Notes under the pieces: generated by a model
The model's database searches: none
What the model was told of the DNA's origin: nothing
The model's input: the letters and a program-made list of their open reading frames with translations, nothing else
NCBI GenBank assembly: GCA_016710365.1
Contig: JADJVW010000002.1
Coordinates: 310,001-374,000 of the forward strand
Direction of reading: 5' to 3'
DNA: 64,000 nucleotides
Origin: Candidatus Caldilinea saccharophila
GTDB lineage: Bacteria; Chloroflexota; Anaerolineae; Caldilineales; Caldilineaceae
Program-made: the position numbers and the translations under genes
In this document: in pieces, positions 25,056 to 35,075 of the stretch
Position numbering within the stretch: position 1 is the first letter of the stretch
How the letters are laid out: every line of letters begins with the position of its first letter

Positions 25056-25327
25056 AAAAGTACTCCTTGACTTCATTGAGCCAAGTCGCACTCTCAGCCC
25101 TGAAACTAGCTGACGGACGATTCCGCCAGCGGCGTCCCGAACAAGTGTTCGTGGACATAGACTTCATAGTATGCACGCAATTGCATCGGATTGCTAATTG
25201 AATGCAGGTTAGGTGATCGCAAAAACAGACCACGGATCGGACGGATTAGGCGGATTTTCACGGATTTCATCCGAGAACTATCCGGTTGTTTCCGCCCGAT
25301 CCGTGACCGGTCGTAAATGATGGATGT
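25056..25327. repeat. Intergenic region with CCACGGAT-type palindromic repeat
   Basis: The segment at about 25229-25307 (ACCACGGATCGGACGGATT, later GCCCGATCCGTGACC) is an imperfect long inverted repeat. It resembles the one at 37274-37375. The part nearer 25060-25220 is likely the helicase leader; nothing else is recognised. Confidence 0.55.
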
Positions 25328-26981
25328 TTAGGCCAGCGCCACGTCGAACGCTTGCCGCCGGATGCGGAAGGCGGACGAGCGCGCCAGCACCTGCGCCACA
25401 AAGCGTTCCGGCACATCGACCAACGTGTGTTGATCCTCGATGTGGATGCGCCCGATCTCGCCGCCCGGCACATTGGCGTGGTAGGCAATCGTGCTCACGA
25501 CATCGGCGGGGCGCACGCCGTGCACCTTGCCTTTGCTGAGCGTCAGGCTGACCATGCCGGCTTCGGACGTCCCGTGTGCGCGGCGTTTGCGTGGCTGGCG
25601 CTCGAAAGCCTGGCGCTCGAAGCGTGGCGTTGCGTGACGCTGGTCGCGCTGCGGTCGTCGCTCCTGCACCTCGGTGACCGGCAGGATGGGGCGCTGCGCT
25701 TCGTCACCGCGCACAAGCCGCAGCGCCGCCGCCGCGATCTCGACGGGATCGTGCCCAGCCTCCAGCAGCGTGTTGACCAGGGCGCGCTCCTGGCCTAGCC
25801 GTCCTTTGGTCAGACCTGCGCTCACGCGTTCGATCAATTCCGCCTCGCGCCGCGCCTCAATGGCTTCGACGGTTGGGATGGTCGCACGCGGGACGGAGGT
25901 CTTGATAAAGCCCTCGATGCGTCCCACACGCCAGCGTTCGTTGGGCGTAACCAGCGACAGTGCGATGCCGCTCTTGCCGGCGCGTCCCGTGCGCCCGATG
26001 CGATGGACGTAAATTTCGGGATCTTCGGGCAAGTCGAAGTTGAAGACGTGCGAGATATGGTCGATGTCCAGCCCGCGGGCAGCTACGTCGGTGGCGACGA
26101 GCACCTTGATCAGGTTGCGCCGGAAGCGGTTCATCACGCGTTCGGCGTTCTTCCTGCTCCAATTCACCGCTCAACGCCTCGGCGGGAAAACCACGCGTGG
26201 AAAGTTCGGCGGCCAATTCGCCAGTGCCGGCGCGCGTGCGCACGAAGATCAGCGCGCTGGTGATCGGCTCGACCTCAAAGAGGCGCGTGAGTGCGCCCAA
26301 TTTTTCGGCCTCGTAGACGATATAGTGGCGCTGTTCGATGGCGGCGACGGTGACCTGCTCGCGCTGGATCGAGATTGATTCCGGGTTGCGCAGATAGCGC
26401 GAGGCCAGCCGGCGAATTTCCGGCGAGACAGTAGCCGAGAAGAGCGCAGTCTGGCGCTCGCCCGGGGTTGCGGTGAGGATCGCCTCGATGTCCTCGATAA
26501 AGCCCATGCTGAGCATCTCGTCGGCTTCGTCGAGCACCACGCTCTGGACGCGGCTCAGGTCGAGCACCCCGCGCTCGATCAGGTCAAGCAGGCGTCCCGG
26601 CGTGCCGACGACGATATCGACGCCCTTGTTGAGGCGGCTGATCTGGCGGCCATAAGGTTCGCCGCCGTAGACAGGCAACACGCGGGTTGCCAGCGGGCGG
26701 CCAAAGTCGTGCATGGCCTTGGCGACCTGCACGGCCAACTCACGCGTCGGCGTGAGCACCAGGCATTGAATGTGATTGGCGTCCGGCTGCAGGCGCTGAA
26801 GAATGGGCAGCGCAAAGGCTGCGGTCTTGCCCGTGCCGGTCTGCGCCTGACCGATCACGTCCTGACCCGCCAGCATGACCGGGATCATGGCGGACTGAAT
26901 GGGCGTCGGCTCGGTGAAGCCAAGCGCCTCGACGGCCTGCACCAACTGCGGGTGCAGGTTCAATTGGGAAAATGTAGTCAT
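25328..26981 (-). pseudogene. DEAD-box RNA helicase with DbpA-type RNA-binding domain, single frameshift
   Basis: Start ATG 26981 with AGGAAG upstream (MTTFSQLNLHPQLVQAV). The first frame carries TPTPIQSAMIP, AQTGTGKT, PTREL, DEAD and SAT motifs. Near 26144 one extra C (CGCC where CGC is expected between EER and ERVMNRFRR) shifts the frame. The second frame continues perfectly with LVATDVAARGLDIDHISH, HRIGRTGRAG and a C-terminal DbpA RNA-binding (RRM-like) domain (SLTLSKGKVHGVRPADVV). The join would give a normal DeaD/CsdA-type enzyme of about 550 residues. A sequencing error is as likely as true inactivation. Confidence 0.85.
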
Positions 26982-27239
26982 CGTGCTTCCTATCGCTGCC
27001 CAGGCAGCGTGTACGTAGCTGTTTCGATGACTCCACTGCGCGGCGCTGTCCTTGCGGACCCGCCCCCAATTACCGCCAACGGCTGCGCGACCCCACATGC
27101 GGCCACGAAAGTACTGACAAGAAAAGCGCCCGACCCAGGTGAGTCAGGCAACCCATTGGAATAATCAAACAGATTCAGTTGTAATCTGTCGCCAAGCTGC
27201 AAACAGACAATCCAGCATATCACGAGAATAAAAAGTCAA

Positions 27240-27350
27240 AAATCCAGTGCTTCACTAAAAACTCACACAAAGCCACCAAGGGCACAAAGGGGAACCATTT
27301 TTACCTTTGTGACTTTGCGTCTCTGTGTGAGGTAAAATCGTGAACTACTG
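27240..27350. repeat. Dispersed imperfect palindrome (ACAAAGCCACnAAG type)
   Basis: The sequence has AAACTCACACAAAGCCACC, then a spacer, then TTGTGACTTTGCG and GAGGTAAAATCGTGAACTACTG, forming a loose inverted repeat. Similar blocks occur at 31140-31255 and 32105-32200. The rest of 26982-27436 contains the helicase leader and no recognised gene. Confidence 0.55.
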
Positions 27351-27436
27351 AAATTGGGATCAGACAAAACACAACAAATTGTCACACCTCGCGTACGCAG
27401 CGCAGCAATCCCCCAATCCCCCAATCCCCTACTCTG

Positions 27437-28093
27437 TTAAGCCTCACGCAGACAACGCAGCAGCACAAGTCTGGCCGCGTCATCGTAGATAGCATAGCGC
27501 GGCCAGGGGCCATCATCTGGCGCGCCGGCGCTGCCGACGCTGACGATCGTGCGCGTGCCTGGGGTTAACTGTATGCGCGTCAAGCTGGTAAATGTGCGTA
27601 AGTGATTCGACGCCAGCTCCCAGACCCATGCCATCTGGACGTGGGTGTGGCCGTGAAAGGCGACGCTCACCCCTGCAGTTTCCATCCAGGCGAAGGCGTT
27701 CCACACGGCGTCGGTGTTCTGGTGCAGACGGGGGAAGAGTGCGCTCCAGCTCATGCCCGGCTTCATCCAGGCGGCGGCGCTGGCCGTGGTCGGCAGCGCG
27801 AGCGGCATATCGGGTGTGGCGTGGCAATAAACCGCGTCGCCCTCTTGGATCAGCGCGGGCCATGTGCTTACCCAGTCAACCAATGGCTCCTTCAAGCGGC
27901 GCAGCCCGCTCACCTCCCAGTTGCCGTAGACGCAGGGAATCTTGCGCACTTGCAGCGCGGCGAGGATGCGGGGCGCGTGGCCGGCGTCGCCCAGAAAAAC
28001 GAACCACTCCGCTTTTTGCGCGGCGGCATCGTCGAGCACCGCGATGAGACCCGCATAGTTGTCGTGGAGATCGGCGAAGATGGCTGTACGCAT
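27437..28093 (-). CDS. Calcineurin-like metallophosphoesterase (YfcE/MJ0936-like)
   Basis: 218 residues from the ATG at 28093, where the fold starts (MRTAIFADLHDN). Metal-binding blocks are FADLHDN, FLGDAGH, YGNWE (the GNxx block, with Trp where His is usual) and FHGHTH. This is a compact class III-type phosphodiesterase/phosphatase with a two-metal centre. The N-Trp change in GNWE is shared by some diadenosine-tetraphosphatase-like members. The substrate is not predictable. It is located just downstream of a 62-bp tandem repeat. Confidence 0.82.
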   Translation of the reverse strand: MRTAIFADLHDNYAGLIAVLDDAAAQKAEWFVFLGDAGHAPRILAALQVRKIPCVYGNWEVSGLRRLKEPLVDWVSTWPALIQEGDAVYCHATPDMPLALPTTASAAAWMKPGMSWSALFPRLHQNTDAVWNAFAWMETAGVSVAFHGHTHVQMAWVWELASNHLRTFTSLTRIQLTPGTRTIVSVGSAGAPDDGPWPRYAIYDDAARLVLLRCLREA

Positions 28094-28123
28094 AATTGCT
28101 CGCAGGATTCTGAAGGGTTGGCG

Positions 28124-28247
28124 CACCCTGTCGGGCTGGTAGCCCGACCTACGAATGGCGATCCTTACGCCAGGCGATCGACTCACACCCTGTCGGGCTG
28201 GTAGCCCAACCTACGAATGGCGATCTTTATGCCAGGCGATCGACTAG
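28124..28247. repeat. Two tandem 62-bp repeat units
   Basis: Units 28124-28185 and 28186-28247 match almost exactly and contain the palindrome GTCGGGCTGGTAGCCCGAC followed by CTACGAATGGCGATC. The second unit overlaps the last codon of the downstream-encoded phosphatase. The palindrome is the same kind as in the 106-bp repeat at 33304. Confidence 0.8.
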
Positions 28248-29806
28248 TTGCGCAGCGTCGCCGGCAAATATACATGCTCCGGTAAGACGATTTCGATGCG
28301 CAGCAAGGGCGCAGTCGCCGGGCTGTCGTCGAAGGAATCGGCAGTGCGCCGGCCACTGCCTTCGACGAGAAAGACCATCGACTGACCCGGCTGCCAACCC
28401 GGACGGTTGACCAATTCCTGCACGATCGGCGTCAGGTAGGGCGTGCGCCAGCGCAGGCCAACGACTGACCAGGCAGGGATATTGTCCCACGCCACATGCG
28501 CCGCGGTGCGCTCTCGCTTTGATAGATCGCCGGGTGCAGCCTGGAAGGGCAACGGCGCGTCGCTTGCCTCCCCGGCAAAGATGAGCGATGTACGCTCGTC
28601 TGCCGCTTCGTCCACTTGTGAACCCGAGATAGGCGTTATGATGGTCATGCCTTGCGGGATGTTCACGCCGGTGAAGCGCATGCCGACCACTTGTCTCCCC
28701 GGATCGTCGAGGTCGCCTGTCATCTCCAGATCGCTGCTCTTCAAGGTGACGGCGTGGGTGGTCAGCGACTCTTCGGCGTCGTTTTCGCTGCCGACGACGC
28801 GCGCCTCGATCCCGGAGACCAACGGCGCAGCAGGATGGGGAAAGTCAGCCGCGGACTGGGAATAGGTGTCATAGATGACGCCTGTGCGGGCCACCAGTGT
28901 ATAGGTGATGACGCTGGTGGTGGCCTCGATCAGCATGGCGCCGTAATCGCTGTCAAAGCGCACCTGACTGTCTGCCACCGGCGTGCTGAGCGGATAGCGA
29001 TCTGCGCCCCCAATACCGTTGACAAAATAGACGATATCATCCTCATCTTGCACGATGCGCTCGTAGGCATGATCGTGGCCGGCCAGCACGGCCGTCGCGC
29101 CCCAGGCCGCAAAGGGCCATTGCAACGAAGATGTGGAGCCATGCCGCGACGACGAGGAATAGGGCGGATGGTGCATCGCCACGATGCGCCACGGTGCGGT
29201 CGATGCGGCCAGCGCGTTGCGCAGCCAATCGGCCTGCGCCGACCTCTCCTCGATGCCGTCAGGTTCGTGCGGGTCGCTGTCGATGGCAAAAAGATGCACC
29301 GGGCCGATGACAACATCATAGTAACGTTCGTTGCCGGGCAGCGTGAAGTAGTCGAGATAGGGTTGCGGCAGCGGCGGCGAACCTGCGGTCGTATGCCAAT
29401 CATGATTGCCAAGCGTCGGAAAGAAGCGATTGGTAGAGGCGCCCGCGCCGTAATTGCCCCGATAAGGATAGATAAACGCCTGATAATGTTTCCCAATGTT
29501 GGCGTCGATGGTTTCCGCCTTGCCGTCAGGATAATTGTTGTCGCCGGTGGTGATGACGGCGTCGGGCTGCCAACTTGCCACCAGCGCGGCAACGTCCGCT
29601 TCGGGTTGGTTATCCATGCCGAAGTCGCCGATCACGGCCAGCCGCGTCACGTCACTGTCTGTGGCGCGTGACGGCAGGGCCAGGCGCTCTCTTTCACCCA
29701 TTTGGCGCGAAGAGAGGAAAGGCAGGGCTAACCCTATCGCAACGACAAGCGAAATCAAGACGCCCAGGCCGATTACCCGCGTTGCCCCCGTTTTGCGTGT
29801 TCTCAT
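28244..29806 (-). CDS. Exported purple-acid-phosphatase-like metallophosphoesterase
   Basis: 520 residues from the ATG at 29806 (AGGAGG upstream). An N-terminal membrane segment or signal (VIGLGVLISLVVAIGLALPF) targets it outside. The phosphatase core has GDFG, GDNNYPDG, GNHDWH, HHPPYSSSS and GHDHAYER, the full PAP/alkaline-phosphatase-D-like metal set. A C-terminal beta-sandwich of about 170 residues (IEARVVGSENDAEESLTTHA onward) resembles a carbohydrate-binding or discoidin-type add-on. It probably releases phosphate from extracellular esters. It is followed by the tandem 62-bp repeat. Confidence 0.85.
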   Translation of the reverse strand: MRTRKTGATRVIGLGVLISLVVAIGLALPFLSSRQMGERERLALPSRATDSDVTRLAVIGDFGMDNQPEADVAALVASWQPDAVITTGDNNYPDGKAETIDANIGKHYQAFIYPYRGNYGAGASTNRFFPTLGNHDWHTTAGSPPLPQPYLDYFTLPGNERYYDVVIGPVHLFAIDSDPHEPDGIEERSAQADWLRNALAASTAPWRIVAMHHPPYSSSSRHGSTSSLQWPFAAWGATAVLAGHDHAYERIVQDEDDIVYFVNGIGGADRYPLSTPVADSQVRFDSDYGAMLIEATTSVITYTLVARTGVIYDTYSQSAADFPHPAAPLVSGIEARVVGSENDAEESLTTHAVTLKSSDLEMTGDLDDPGRQVVGMRFTGVNIPQGMTIITPISGSQVDEAADERTSLIFAGEASDAPLPFQAAPGDLSKRERTAAHVAWDNIPAWSVVGLRWRTPYLTPIVQELVNRPGWQPGQSMVFLVEGSGRRTADSFDDSPATAPLLRIEIVLPEHVYLPATLRN

Positions 29807-29876
29807 CTTGTCCTCCTGTGTATCGTGGCGCCGCTTCGTGTTCTTCGGCTCTTGGTGGTTACTTTTCGGGCAGCCT

Positions 29877-31115
29877 CTACGCATGAGAGATTGCCATCCC
29901 GCGCATACGCGAGATCAACACGATCGCCACCACGGCCATCAGCGCGCCAAAGAGAAAAGCGGCCGACGGTGCGATCGTTTGCCAAAGAAAGCCGGCGATC
30001 AGTGACGCAGGCAGTGCCATCAGCCCGATCGTGCCGTTGAGCCAGCCATAGCCGGCGCCGCGCTGCGCGCTCGGCGTCAGATCGGCCACCAGTGATTTGA
30101 TGGCGCCTTCGGTCATGGCGTAATAGAGACCGTAGAGCGCCCACAGAATGCCAACCTGCCACATGTCACGGCTCAGCGCAAAGCCCAGATAGACCAACGC
30201 GTAGAAGCTCCAGCCAAAGAGGATCACACGCAGCCGGCCGATGCGATCCGAGAGTTTGCCAAAGGGTTGGGCGAAGATCGTGTAGACGCCGTTGAACATC
30301 AGCACCATGAGCAGCGTGGTCAGCACGCTTGCCCCGCGCTGCTGCGCCAGCAAGACGATAAAGGCATCGGCGGAGTTCCCTAGCGTAAAGATGGCGACAC
30401 AGAGCAGTGCAAAGCGAAAGCGCCTGTCGAACGCCATAAGTGAGAGGCGCGCCGGCGTTTTTGTTGCTTGGCGCTGCGCCTTAACTTCCCGTAATCCCCA
30501 CGCCAGCAGCGCCACGGCCAGCGCCAGCGGAATCATCGACAACCAGACCAGCATGGTGAAGGTGGCCCGCTCCAGTTCGACATCGCGCTGCTGCGTCCAA
30601 TAGACGACAGCGATGGCAATTGCCAGCCCGATAAAGGCGCCCAGCGTGTCGCCGGCGCGCTGGAAGCCAAAGGCATCACCACGGCGGTCAGCGCTGACGC
30701 TGTCGGCGATCAGCGCGTCGCGCGGGGCGGTGCGCACCCCCTTACCAAACCGGTCGGCAAAGCGGGCGATGAAGACGGCCGGCCACGCGCCCGCTACTGC
30801 CAGCAACGGCTTGGCCACCAGCGACAGGCTGTAGCCCGCCACGGTGAGCCATTTGCGGTTGCCCAGCCGGTCGGAGAGATAGCCGGACGCCAGCTTGATC
30901 AGGCTGGCCGTCGTCTCCGCCATGCCTTCGATCAGTCCGATGAGCGGCGTCGAGGTCTTGAGCACGCCGGAAAGGAAGAGCGGCAGCAGGTAGACAACCA
31001 TCTCGCTGGAGATGTCGGTCAGCAGTGAAGCGGCCGTCGTCACATAGACATTGCGCGGGTAGCGTCTTTTGCGCGAGCGCGGTGCAAGGGCAGGCGTCTT
31101 CGGTGAGCTACTCAT
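29877..31115 (-). CDS. MFS transporter
   Basis: 412 residues with twelve predicted helices. The signature between helices 2 and 3 reads [16 protein letters not shown] (GxxxDRxGRR-like), and a second copy ([16 protein letters not shown]) begins the C-terminal half, as in the major facilitator family. The start has GGAGACGACC upstream. Substrates of this subgroup (drug or sugar exporters) cannot be assigned. It lies 70 bases upstream of the phosphatase on the same strand. Confidence 0.85.
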   Translation of the reverse strand: MSSSPKTPALAPRSRKRRYPRNVYVTTAASLLTDISSEMVVYLLPLFLSGVLKTSTPLIGLIEGMAETTASLIKLASGYLSDRLGNRKWLTVAGYSLSLVAKPLLAVAGAWPAVFIARFADRFGKGVRTAPRDALIADSVSADRRGDAFGFQRAGDTLGAFIGLAIAIAVVYWTQQRDVELERATFTMLVWLSMIPLALAVALLAWGLREVKAQRQATKTPARLSLMAFDRRFRFALLCVAIFTLGNSADAFIVLLAQQRGASVLTTLLMVLMFNGVYTIFAQPFGKLSDRIGRLRVILFGWSFYALVYLGFALSRDMWQVGILWALYGLYYAMTEGAIKSLVADLTPSAQRGAGYGWLNGTIGLMALPASLIAGFLWQTIAPSAAFLFGALMAVVAIVLISRMRGMAISHA

Positions 31116-31139
31116 GGTCGTCTCCTCTTCAAAACGCTG

Positions 31140-31255
31140 GTTGAAAAGCCATCACAAAGCCACAAAGGGGCTCGAAGATGTTCGAAGAAAAACACGATCA
31201 AATTACTTTGCGCCGCTTTGTGCGCTTTGTGCGCTTGCGTCTTCGTGGTTTGGCT
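31140..31255. repeat. Dispersed ACAAAGCCAC-type palindrome
   Basis: ATCACAAAGCCACAAAGGGG on one side and CTTCGTGGTTTGGCTTTT on the other form an imperfect inverted repeat in the gap between the MFS transporter and the esterase. Confidence 0.5.
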
Positions 31256-31257
31256 TT

Positions 31258-32055
31258 TCAACCAATCTCTTTCTGGATGGGCAGCCACGCCAGCACGCGC
31301 TGAATCATCTTGTCCCAGTAGGCCCATACATGGTCGCCCGGCCCTTCTTCGTAGGTCAGCGGCAGCTTGAGCGCCTCTGCATGCGCCTTGAATTTGAGAT
31401 TGCCGGTATAGAGAAAATCTTCTGTGCCGCAACATTGGAAAAGCTGCGGCGCCGGCCCTTGCGTTTGCGTCACCGGTCGTTGCGCTACACCGCGGGCCAG
31501 ATGGTAGAGATCATTGGCGCCGCCGGTAAAGTGATCCAGGTCGCCAAAGATGCGTCCGAGTTCCGCCGCCCAGGCCGGATCCGTGCTGGCGGCCGCATCC
31601 TCGGCGAAATCATGCAGCGCGCCGGAAAGGCTCGCCGCGGCGGCATAACGCGTCGGGTGGCTGAGCGCCAGCTTGAACGCGCCGTAGCCGCCCATCGACA
31701 GCCCGGCCACAAAGTTATCCTCACGCCGCGGCGAAAGCGGGAAAAAGCTGCGCGCCACAAGGGGCAATTCCTCGCTGATATAGCTCCAGTAGCGATTGCC
31801 CTGCGTCATGTCGGTGTAGAAGCTGCGGTCGACGGCCGGCATCACGACGGCCAGATTCAGCGGCTCGACATAGCGCTCGATCGAGGTGCGCCGCTGCCAG
31901 ATCGTGTGGTCGTCGGAGAGGCCGTGCAGCAGCCACAGCACCGGCAGCTTGTGCTCGCCGTGACTTGCGCCTGCCGGCGGCTGCGGCAGGATAACGTTCA
32001 TGGCGACGGACAGGTTTAGCACATTAGAGAAGAAGCTGCACTGCAAGCAGGCCAT
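31258..32055 (-). CDS. Esterase-D-type alpha/beta hydrolase
   Basis: 265 residues from ATG 32055 (GGAGCG upstream). Nucleophile elbow GLSMGGYG lies near residue 119, the oxyanion segment [11 protein letters not shown] near 40, and the C-terminal [12 protein letters not shown] carries the catalytic His. This matches the esterase-D/S-formylglutathione-hydrolase family (PF00756), including CE1-type acyl esterases. The catalytic triad Ser-Asp-His is present. The substrate could be S-formylglutathione-like or an acyl ester. No signal peptide, so probably cytoplasmic. Confidence 0.85.
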   Translation of the reverse strand: MACLQCSFFSNVLNLSVAMNVILPQPPAGASHGEHKLPVLWLLHGLSDDHTIWQRRTSIERYVEPLNLAVVMPAVDRSFYTDMTQGNRYWSYISEELPLVARSFFPLSPRREDNFVAGLSMGGYGAFKLALSHPTRYAAAASLSGALHDFAEDAAASTDPAWAAELGRIFGDLDHFTGGANDLYHLARGVAQRPVTQTQGPAPQLFQCCGTEDFLYTGNLKFKAHAEALKLPLTYEEGPGDHVWAYWDKMIQRVLAWLPIQKEIG

Positions 32056-32104
32056 GGGATCGCTCCATTGATAGGTAAAGTTGGACAAAATCAATCAATT
32101 TCAG

Positions 32105-32200
32105 TACTTCACGAAACTCACATAAAGCCACGAAGAGCACAAAGCACGCTATCTTTAACTTTGTGTCTTCGTGTGAGACCAAATCGTGAACTACTGAATT
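32105..32200. repeat. Dispersed ACAAAGCCAC-type palindrome
   Basis: CATAAAGCCACGAAGAGCAC faces TTTGTGTCTTCGTGTGAGAC, with AAATCGTGAACTACTGAA alongside. The latter motif is also present at 27336-27351. Confidence 0.55.
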
Positions 32201-32202
32201 TT

Positions 32203-33177
32203 TCACGCGCGCCACTGCCCAAAATGTGCGCCACACCAACCGCACCAAAGACCCACCGCCGCACTTGCCACGAGCGCACCGAACATTTCTGTGCTGACAA
32301 AGCTCGCGCTGCCGGAAAGCTGCGCCATAAAAAATACCACCGCGCTGCCGGAGACCACGATGCCGGCCGCCATGGCCAGCCACAGCGTGCGGCGTGCATC
32401 GGCGTCGGGCAAGCGCAGCATGTAGAGCGCATCCATGGCCGCGGCGGGCGCCAATGCCAGAAATTGTGCAGCGGCGCTGGGGGCGATCCCATTGGGAGCG
32501 ACCGCAGCGCCGGTTTGCGCCAGGGCAAAGTTGGCCAACGCCTGATAGAAGAGCACCGCGGCAAACACCATCACCGCCACGCCGGGGCGACGCAACATCT
32601 GCAAGGCCGCCTGTCCAGCAAAGAGGGCCACCCCGGTCGCCAAAGCGGAAAACAGCCAAAGCGGCTGGGTTGCCGGTGCAGCCGGCAGCAGCAACAAGTA
32701 GGCAGCCACCGAAAGCAGCAAGATCGCATTCACTTCGCGCAAGCCCAAGCGGCGCGTGTCCCAGTGCGCCAGGGGCGACAGGAGCTGTCCCTGCGCGGCC
32801 GCCGCGGCAAGCATGGCGACCGTCCCGACGCTGGAAGTCAGCGCGCCAGGCATTGAGCCGCTCGTCACTTGCAGCCAGACAATGACAACGACAAGCAGCA
32901 GGCCACACAGCGTCACAAGATAGACAGCAGTCTGAGACATGGCTGGGTTTGCTTGCTGTGCTGCGCTAGATTTAGCAGGCAATCCCGCTTGCCACAGCAG
33001 AAAACCCGCAACGACCAGCACGCTGAGGCTCAAGCCGGCGTCACGCCAGAAATAGGCGTTGAACCCGCCGACGATGCTCCACACGCCCAACATCATCAAC
33101 AGCAATAGCGCGCTGCCGGTAATCAGCAGCGGCAGCCATGACGGCAAGGGCGCACGGTTTCTATTGCGGTCAGTCAT
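32203..33177 (-). CDS. Multi-pass membrane protein of unknown family
   Basis: 324 residues with about nine to ten hydrophobic helices (first at 13-37, then 44-62, 83-102 and so on). The final helices contain FMAQLSGSASFVSTEMFGAL, GLWCGWCGAHFGQW. GGGAGC precedes the ATG. No transporter or enzyme motif is recognised. It could be a small-molecule permease-like or a polysaccharide-related membrane protein, but that is a guess. Confidence 0.6.
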   Translation of the reverse strand: MTDRNRNRAPLPSWLPLLITGSALLLLMMLGVWSIVGGFNAYFWRDAGLSLSVLVVAGFLLWQAGLPAKSSAAQQANPAMSQTAVYLVTLCGLLLVVVIVWLQVTSGSMPGALTSSVGTVAMLAAAAAQGQLLSPLAHWDTRRLGLREVNAILLLSVAAYLLLLPAAPATQPLWLFSALATGVALFAGQAALQMLRRPGVAVMVFAAVLFYQALANFALAQTGAAVAPNGIAPSAAAQFLALAPAAAMDALYMLRLPDADARRTLWLAMAAGIVVSGSAVVFFMAQLSGSASFVSTEMFGALVASAAVGLWCGWCGAHFGQWRA

Positions 33178-33303
33178 GCTCGGTGCTCCCGGAGTAGTTG
33201 ATCAGGTGGGTGCAGCAGCAGCATTATACCCGAATCGGCTGCGCCAGCCAGGATCGACGCGCCGCCTGCGGGACAACCGCGCCTTACCCCGCTGCTGATT
33301 GCA

Positions 33304-33576
33304 GAAGCTACGTCGGGCTGATAGCCCGACCTACGATTGGGCTGCCAAATTTTTGGGACGCACCACGTAGGTCGGGCCGACGAGGGTGACAACGCTCAGC
33401 CAGATGATGGAAGCTACGTCGGGCTGATAGCCCGACCTACGATTGGGCTGCCAAATTTTTGGGACGCACCGCGTAGGTCGGGCCGACGAGGGTGACAACG
33501 CTCAGCCAGATGATGGAAGCTACGTCGGGCTGATAGCCCGACCTACGATTGGGCTGCCAAATTTTTGGGACGCATC
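33304..33576. repeat. Tandem 106-bp repeat, 2.6 copies
   Basis: Units at 33304-33409 and 33410-33515 plus a partial copy to about 33576. Each contains the hairpin GTCGGGCTGATAGCCCGAC, a GGGCTGCCAAATTTTTGGGA segment, and GTAGGTCGGGCCGACGAGGG. The palindromic core relates it to the 62-bp repeat at 28124. The rest of 33178-33687 contains no recognised gene. Confidence 0.85.
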
Positions 33577-33687
33577 TTCTTGTTTCTGCGAGATCGGCGC
33601 GTTGCAGCTATAATAGTCATGGCGGTGCGACGAGAGCCGCCGCCCCGAAGCGCTAAGCGCACCGTCGCCGTCCAGTCAGGAGCACCC

Positions 33688-34968
33688 ATGCAGACGCTGT
33701 CACCCGAACAATTCTCTGTACAGGCCATTCAGGCGCTGCAACAGGCAGGCGCCATTGCCTCGCGCACGCGCGCCCTGTCACTTTCGCCGGTTCACGTGTT
33801 ATATGGCGTCCTGACCCAGAAAGACGCGGACGCCACCGGCGTTTTGGCTGCCCTGGGCTTCGACGTCGACCAGATGCAGCGCGGCATCAAAGCGCAATTT
33901 GACTCGCGGCAGATGGTGCGTTGGCATGGCGACGACCGCAACAAAGAGGAGGGACGCCTCGACCCTGCGCTGCAGCAGGTGCTCACCCGCGCACTTGACG
34001 AAGCGCACACCGCCGGCGTTCACTACGCCAGCACGCGCGATCTGCTGGTGAGCACGTTGGCAAACCCGACGGCGGAGATCGCCGAATGGCTGCAAACCTG
34101 GCCAGTGGACGTCGCCACCGTGCGCGAGGCGCCGGTGAGCGTCTATGAATTGTCCGCGGCCACGGTGGCCGAACAGCGCCAGCAGCAAGCCGAACAGGCC
34201 AAAAGCACACGCCGGGCGTGGGCGGTCAGCCCGATTTTCCTTGGCCTGCTGGCGACGATGGTAGGGGTAGGCGTCTATCTCTACCAGAGCGCAGAGCCAA
34301 CGCCCATTGCGATCTTCGTCTTTGTCACCGTCGGCTGGGTCGTGTCGTTGGCGCTGCATGAGTTCGGCCACGCGGCCATGGCCTACCTTGGCGGCGACTA
34401 CAGCACCGCGGAGCGCGGCTACCTGACGCTCAACCCGCTCAAGTACACCCATCCGATGTTGAGCATCGTGATGCCGGTCGTCTTCTTGCTCCTGGGCGGC
34501 ATTGGCCTGCCGGGCGGCGCGGTCTATGTCAACATGGGCGCGATCCGCAGCCGCTGGATGCGCAGCGTGGTGTCCGCGGCTGGTCCGGCCGCCAACGGCC
34601 TGTTTGCGATGGCCCTGGCTTTACCCTTTCTGCTCGTCTCTGATGTTTCATTTTTTCTCGAACATTTTTATTTCTGGTCGGCAATTGCGCTGCTGATCTT
34701 TTTGCAGATCACGGCGATTGCGTTCAACCTGATCCCGATGCCGGGGTTGGACGGCTTTGGCATCCTGGCGCCGTGGCTGCCGATGAGCGTGCACCGTATG
34801 TTGGCGCCGCTCTATTCGTTTGGCTACCTGCTCCTCATCTTTATGTTTTGGTATGTCGATGCCTTCAGCAGCCTCTTTTGGGGCTTTGTATGGGTCTTGC
34901 TGTTGCAATTGAACGTTGTGCCAGAACTGGTCGAGATCGGGTTTTCAATGTATCGGTTCTGGATGTGA
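33688..34968 (+). CDS. Site-2-protease-like membrane metalloprotease with N-terminal Clp-N-like domain
   Basis: 426 residues from ATG 33688 (CAGGAGC upstream). Residues about 1-150 look like a Clp-N double repeat (LSPVHVLYGVL, LDPALQQVLTRALDEAHTAG, YASTRDLLVSTLAN), the substrate-docking fold of ClpA/B/C. A linker and about six membrane helices follow. The zinc motif HEFGHAAMA is at 224-232, and NLIPMPGLDGFGIL at 347-360 is the second S2P signature with its metal-binding Asp. The protein would cut membrane-embedded substrates, and the Clp-N part may recruit them. It lies just after the 106-bp repeat array. Confidence 0.82.
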   Translation: MQTLSPEQFSVQAIQALQQAGAIASRTRALSLSPVHVLYGVLTQKDADATGVLAALGFDVDQMQRGIKAQFDSRQMVRWHGDDRNKEEGRLDPALQQVLTRALDEAHTAGVHYASTRDLLVSTLANPTAEIAEWLQTWPVDVATVREAPVSVYELSAATVAEQRQQQAEQAKSTRRAWAVSPIFLGLLATMVGVGVYLYQSAEPTPIAIFVFVTVGWVVSLALHEFGHAAMAYLGGDYSTAERGYLTLNPLKYTHPMLSIVMPVVFLLLGGIGLPGGAVYVNMGAIRSRWMRSVVSAAGPAANGLFAMALALPFLLVSDVSFFLEHFYFWSAIALLIFLQITAIAFNLIPMPGLDGFGILAPWLPMSVHRMLAPLYSFGYLLLIFMFWYVDAFSSLFWGFVWVLLLQLNVVPELVEIGFSMYRFWM

Positions 34969-35062
34969 TACGTAGTGCGTAATATGTAATGCGTAAAAAG
35001 CGACGCATCACATATTACGCATTACGTATCACGCATCACGTATTACGCATCACGCATCATCT
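34969..35062. repeat. GCGTAATnCGTAATGCG-type palindromic repeat
   Basis: Alternating ATACGTAGTGCGTAATATG and ACGCATCACATATTACGC stretches form an extended inverted repeat before the methyltransferase. A shorter similar block is at 44216-44276. Confidence 0.6.
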
Positions 35063-35075
35063 TTCCGGGATCTTC

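Noticed and set aside
33304..33576. CRISPR-like array
   Set aside because: Whole 106-bp units are duplicated with no variable spacers, and no cas genes are present, so it is a plain tandem repeat.
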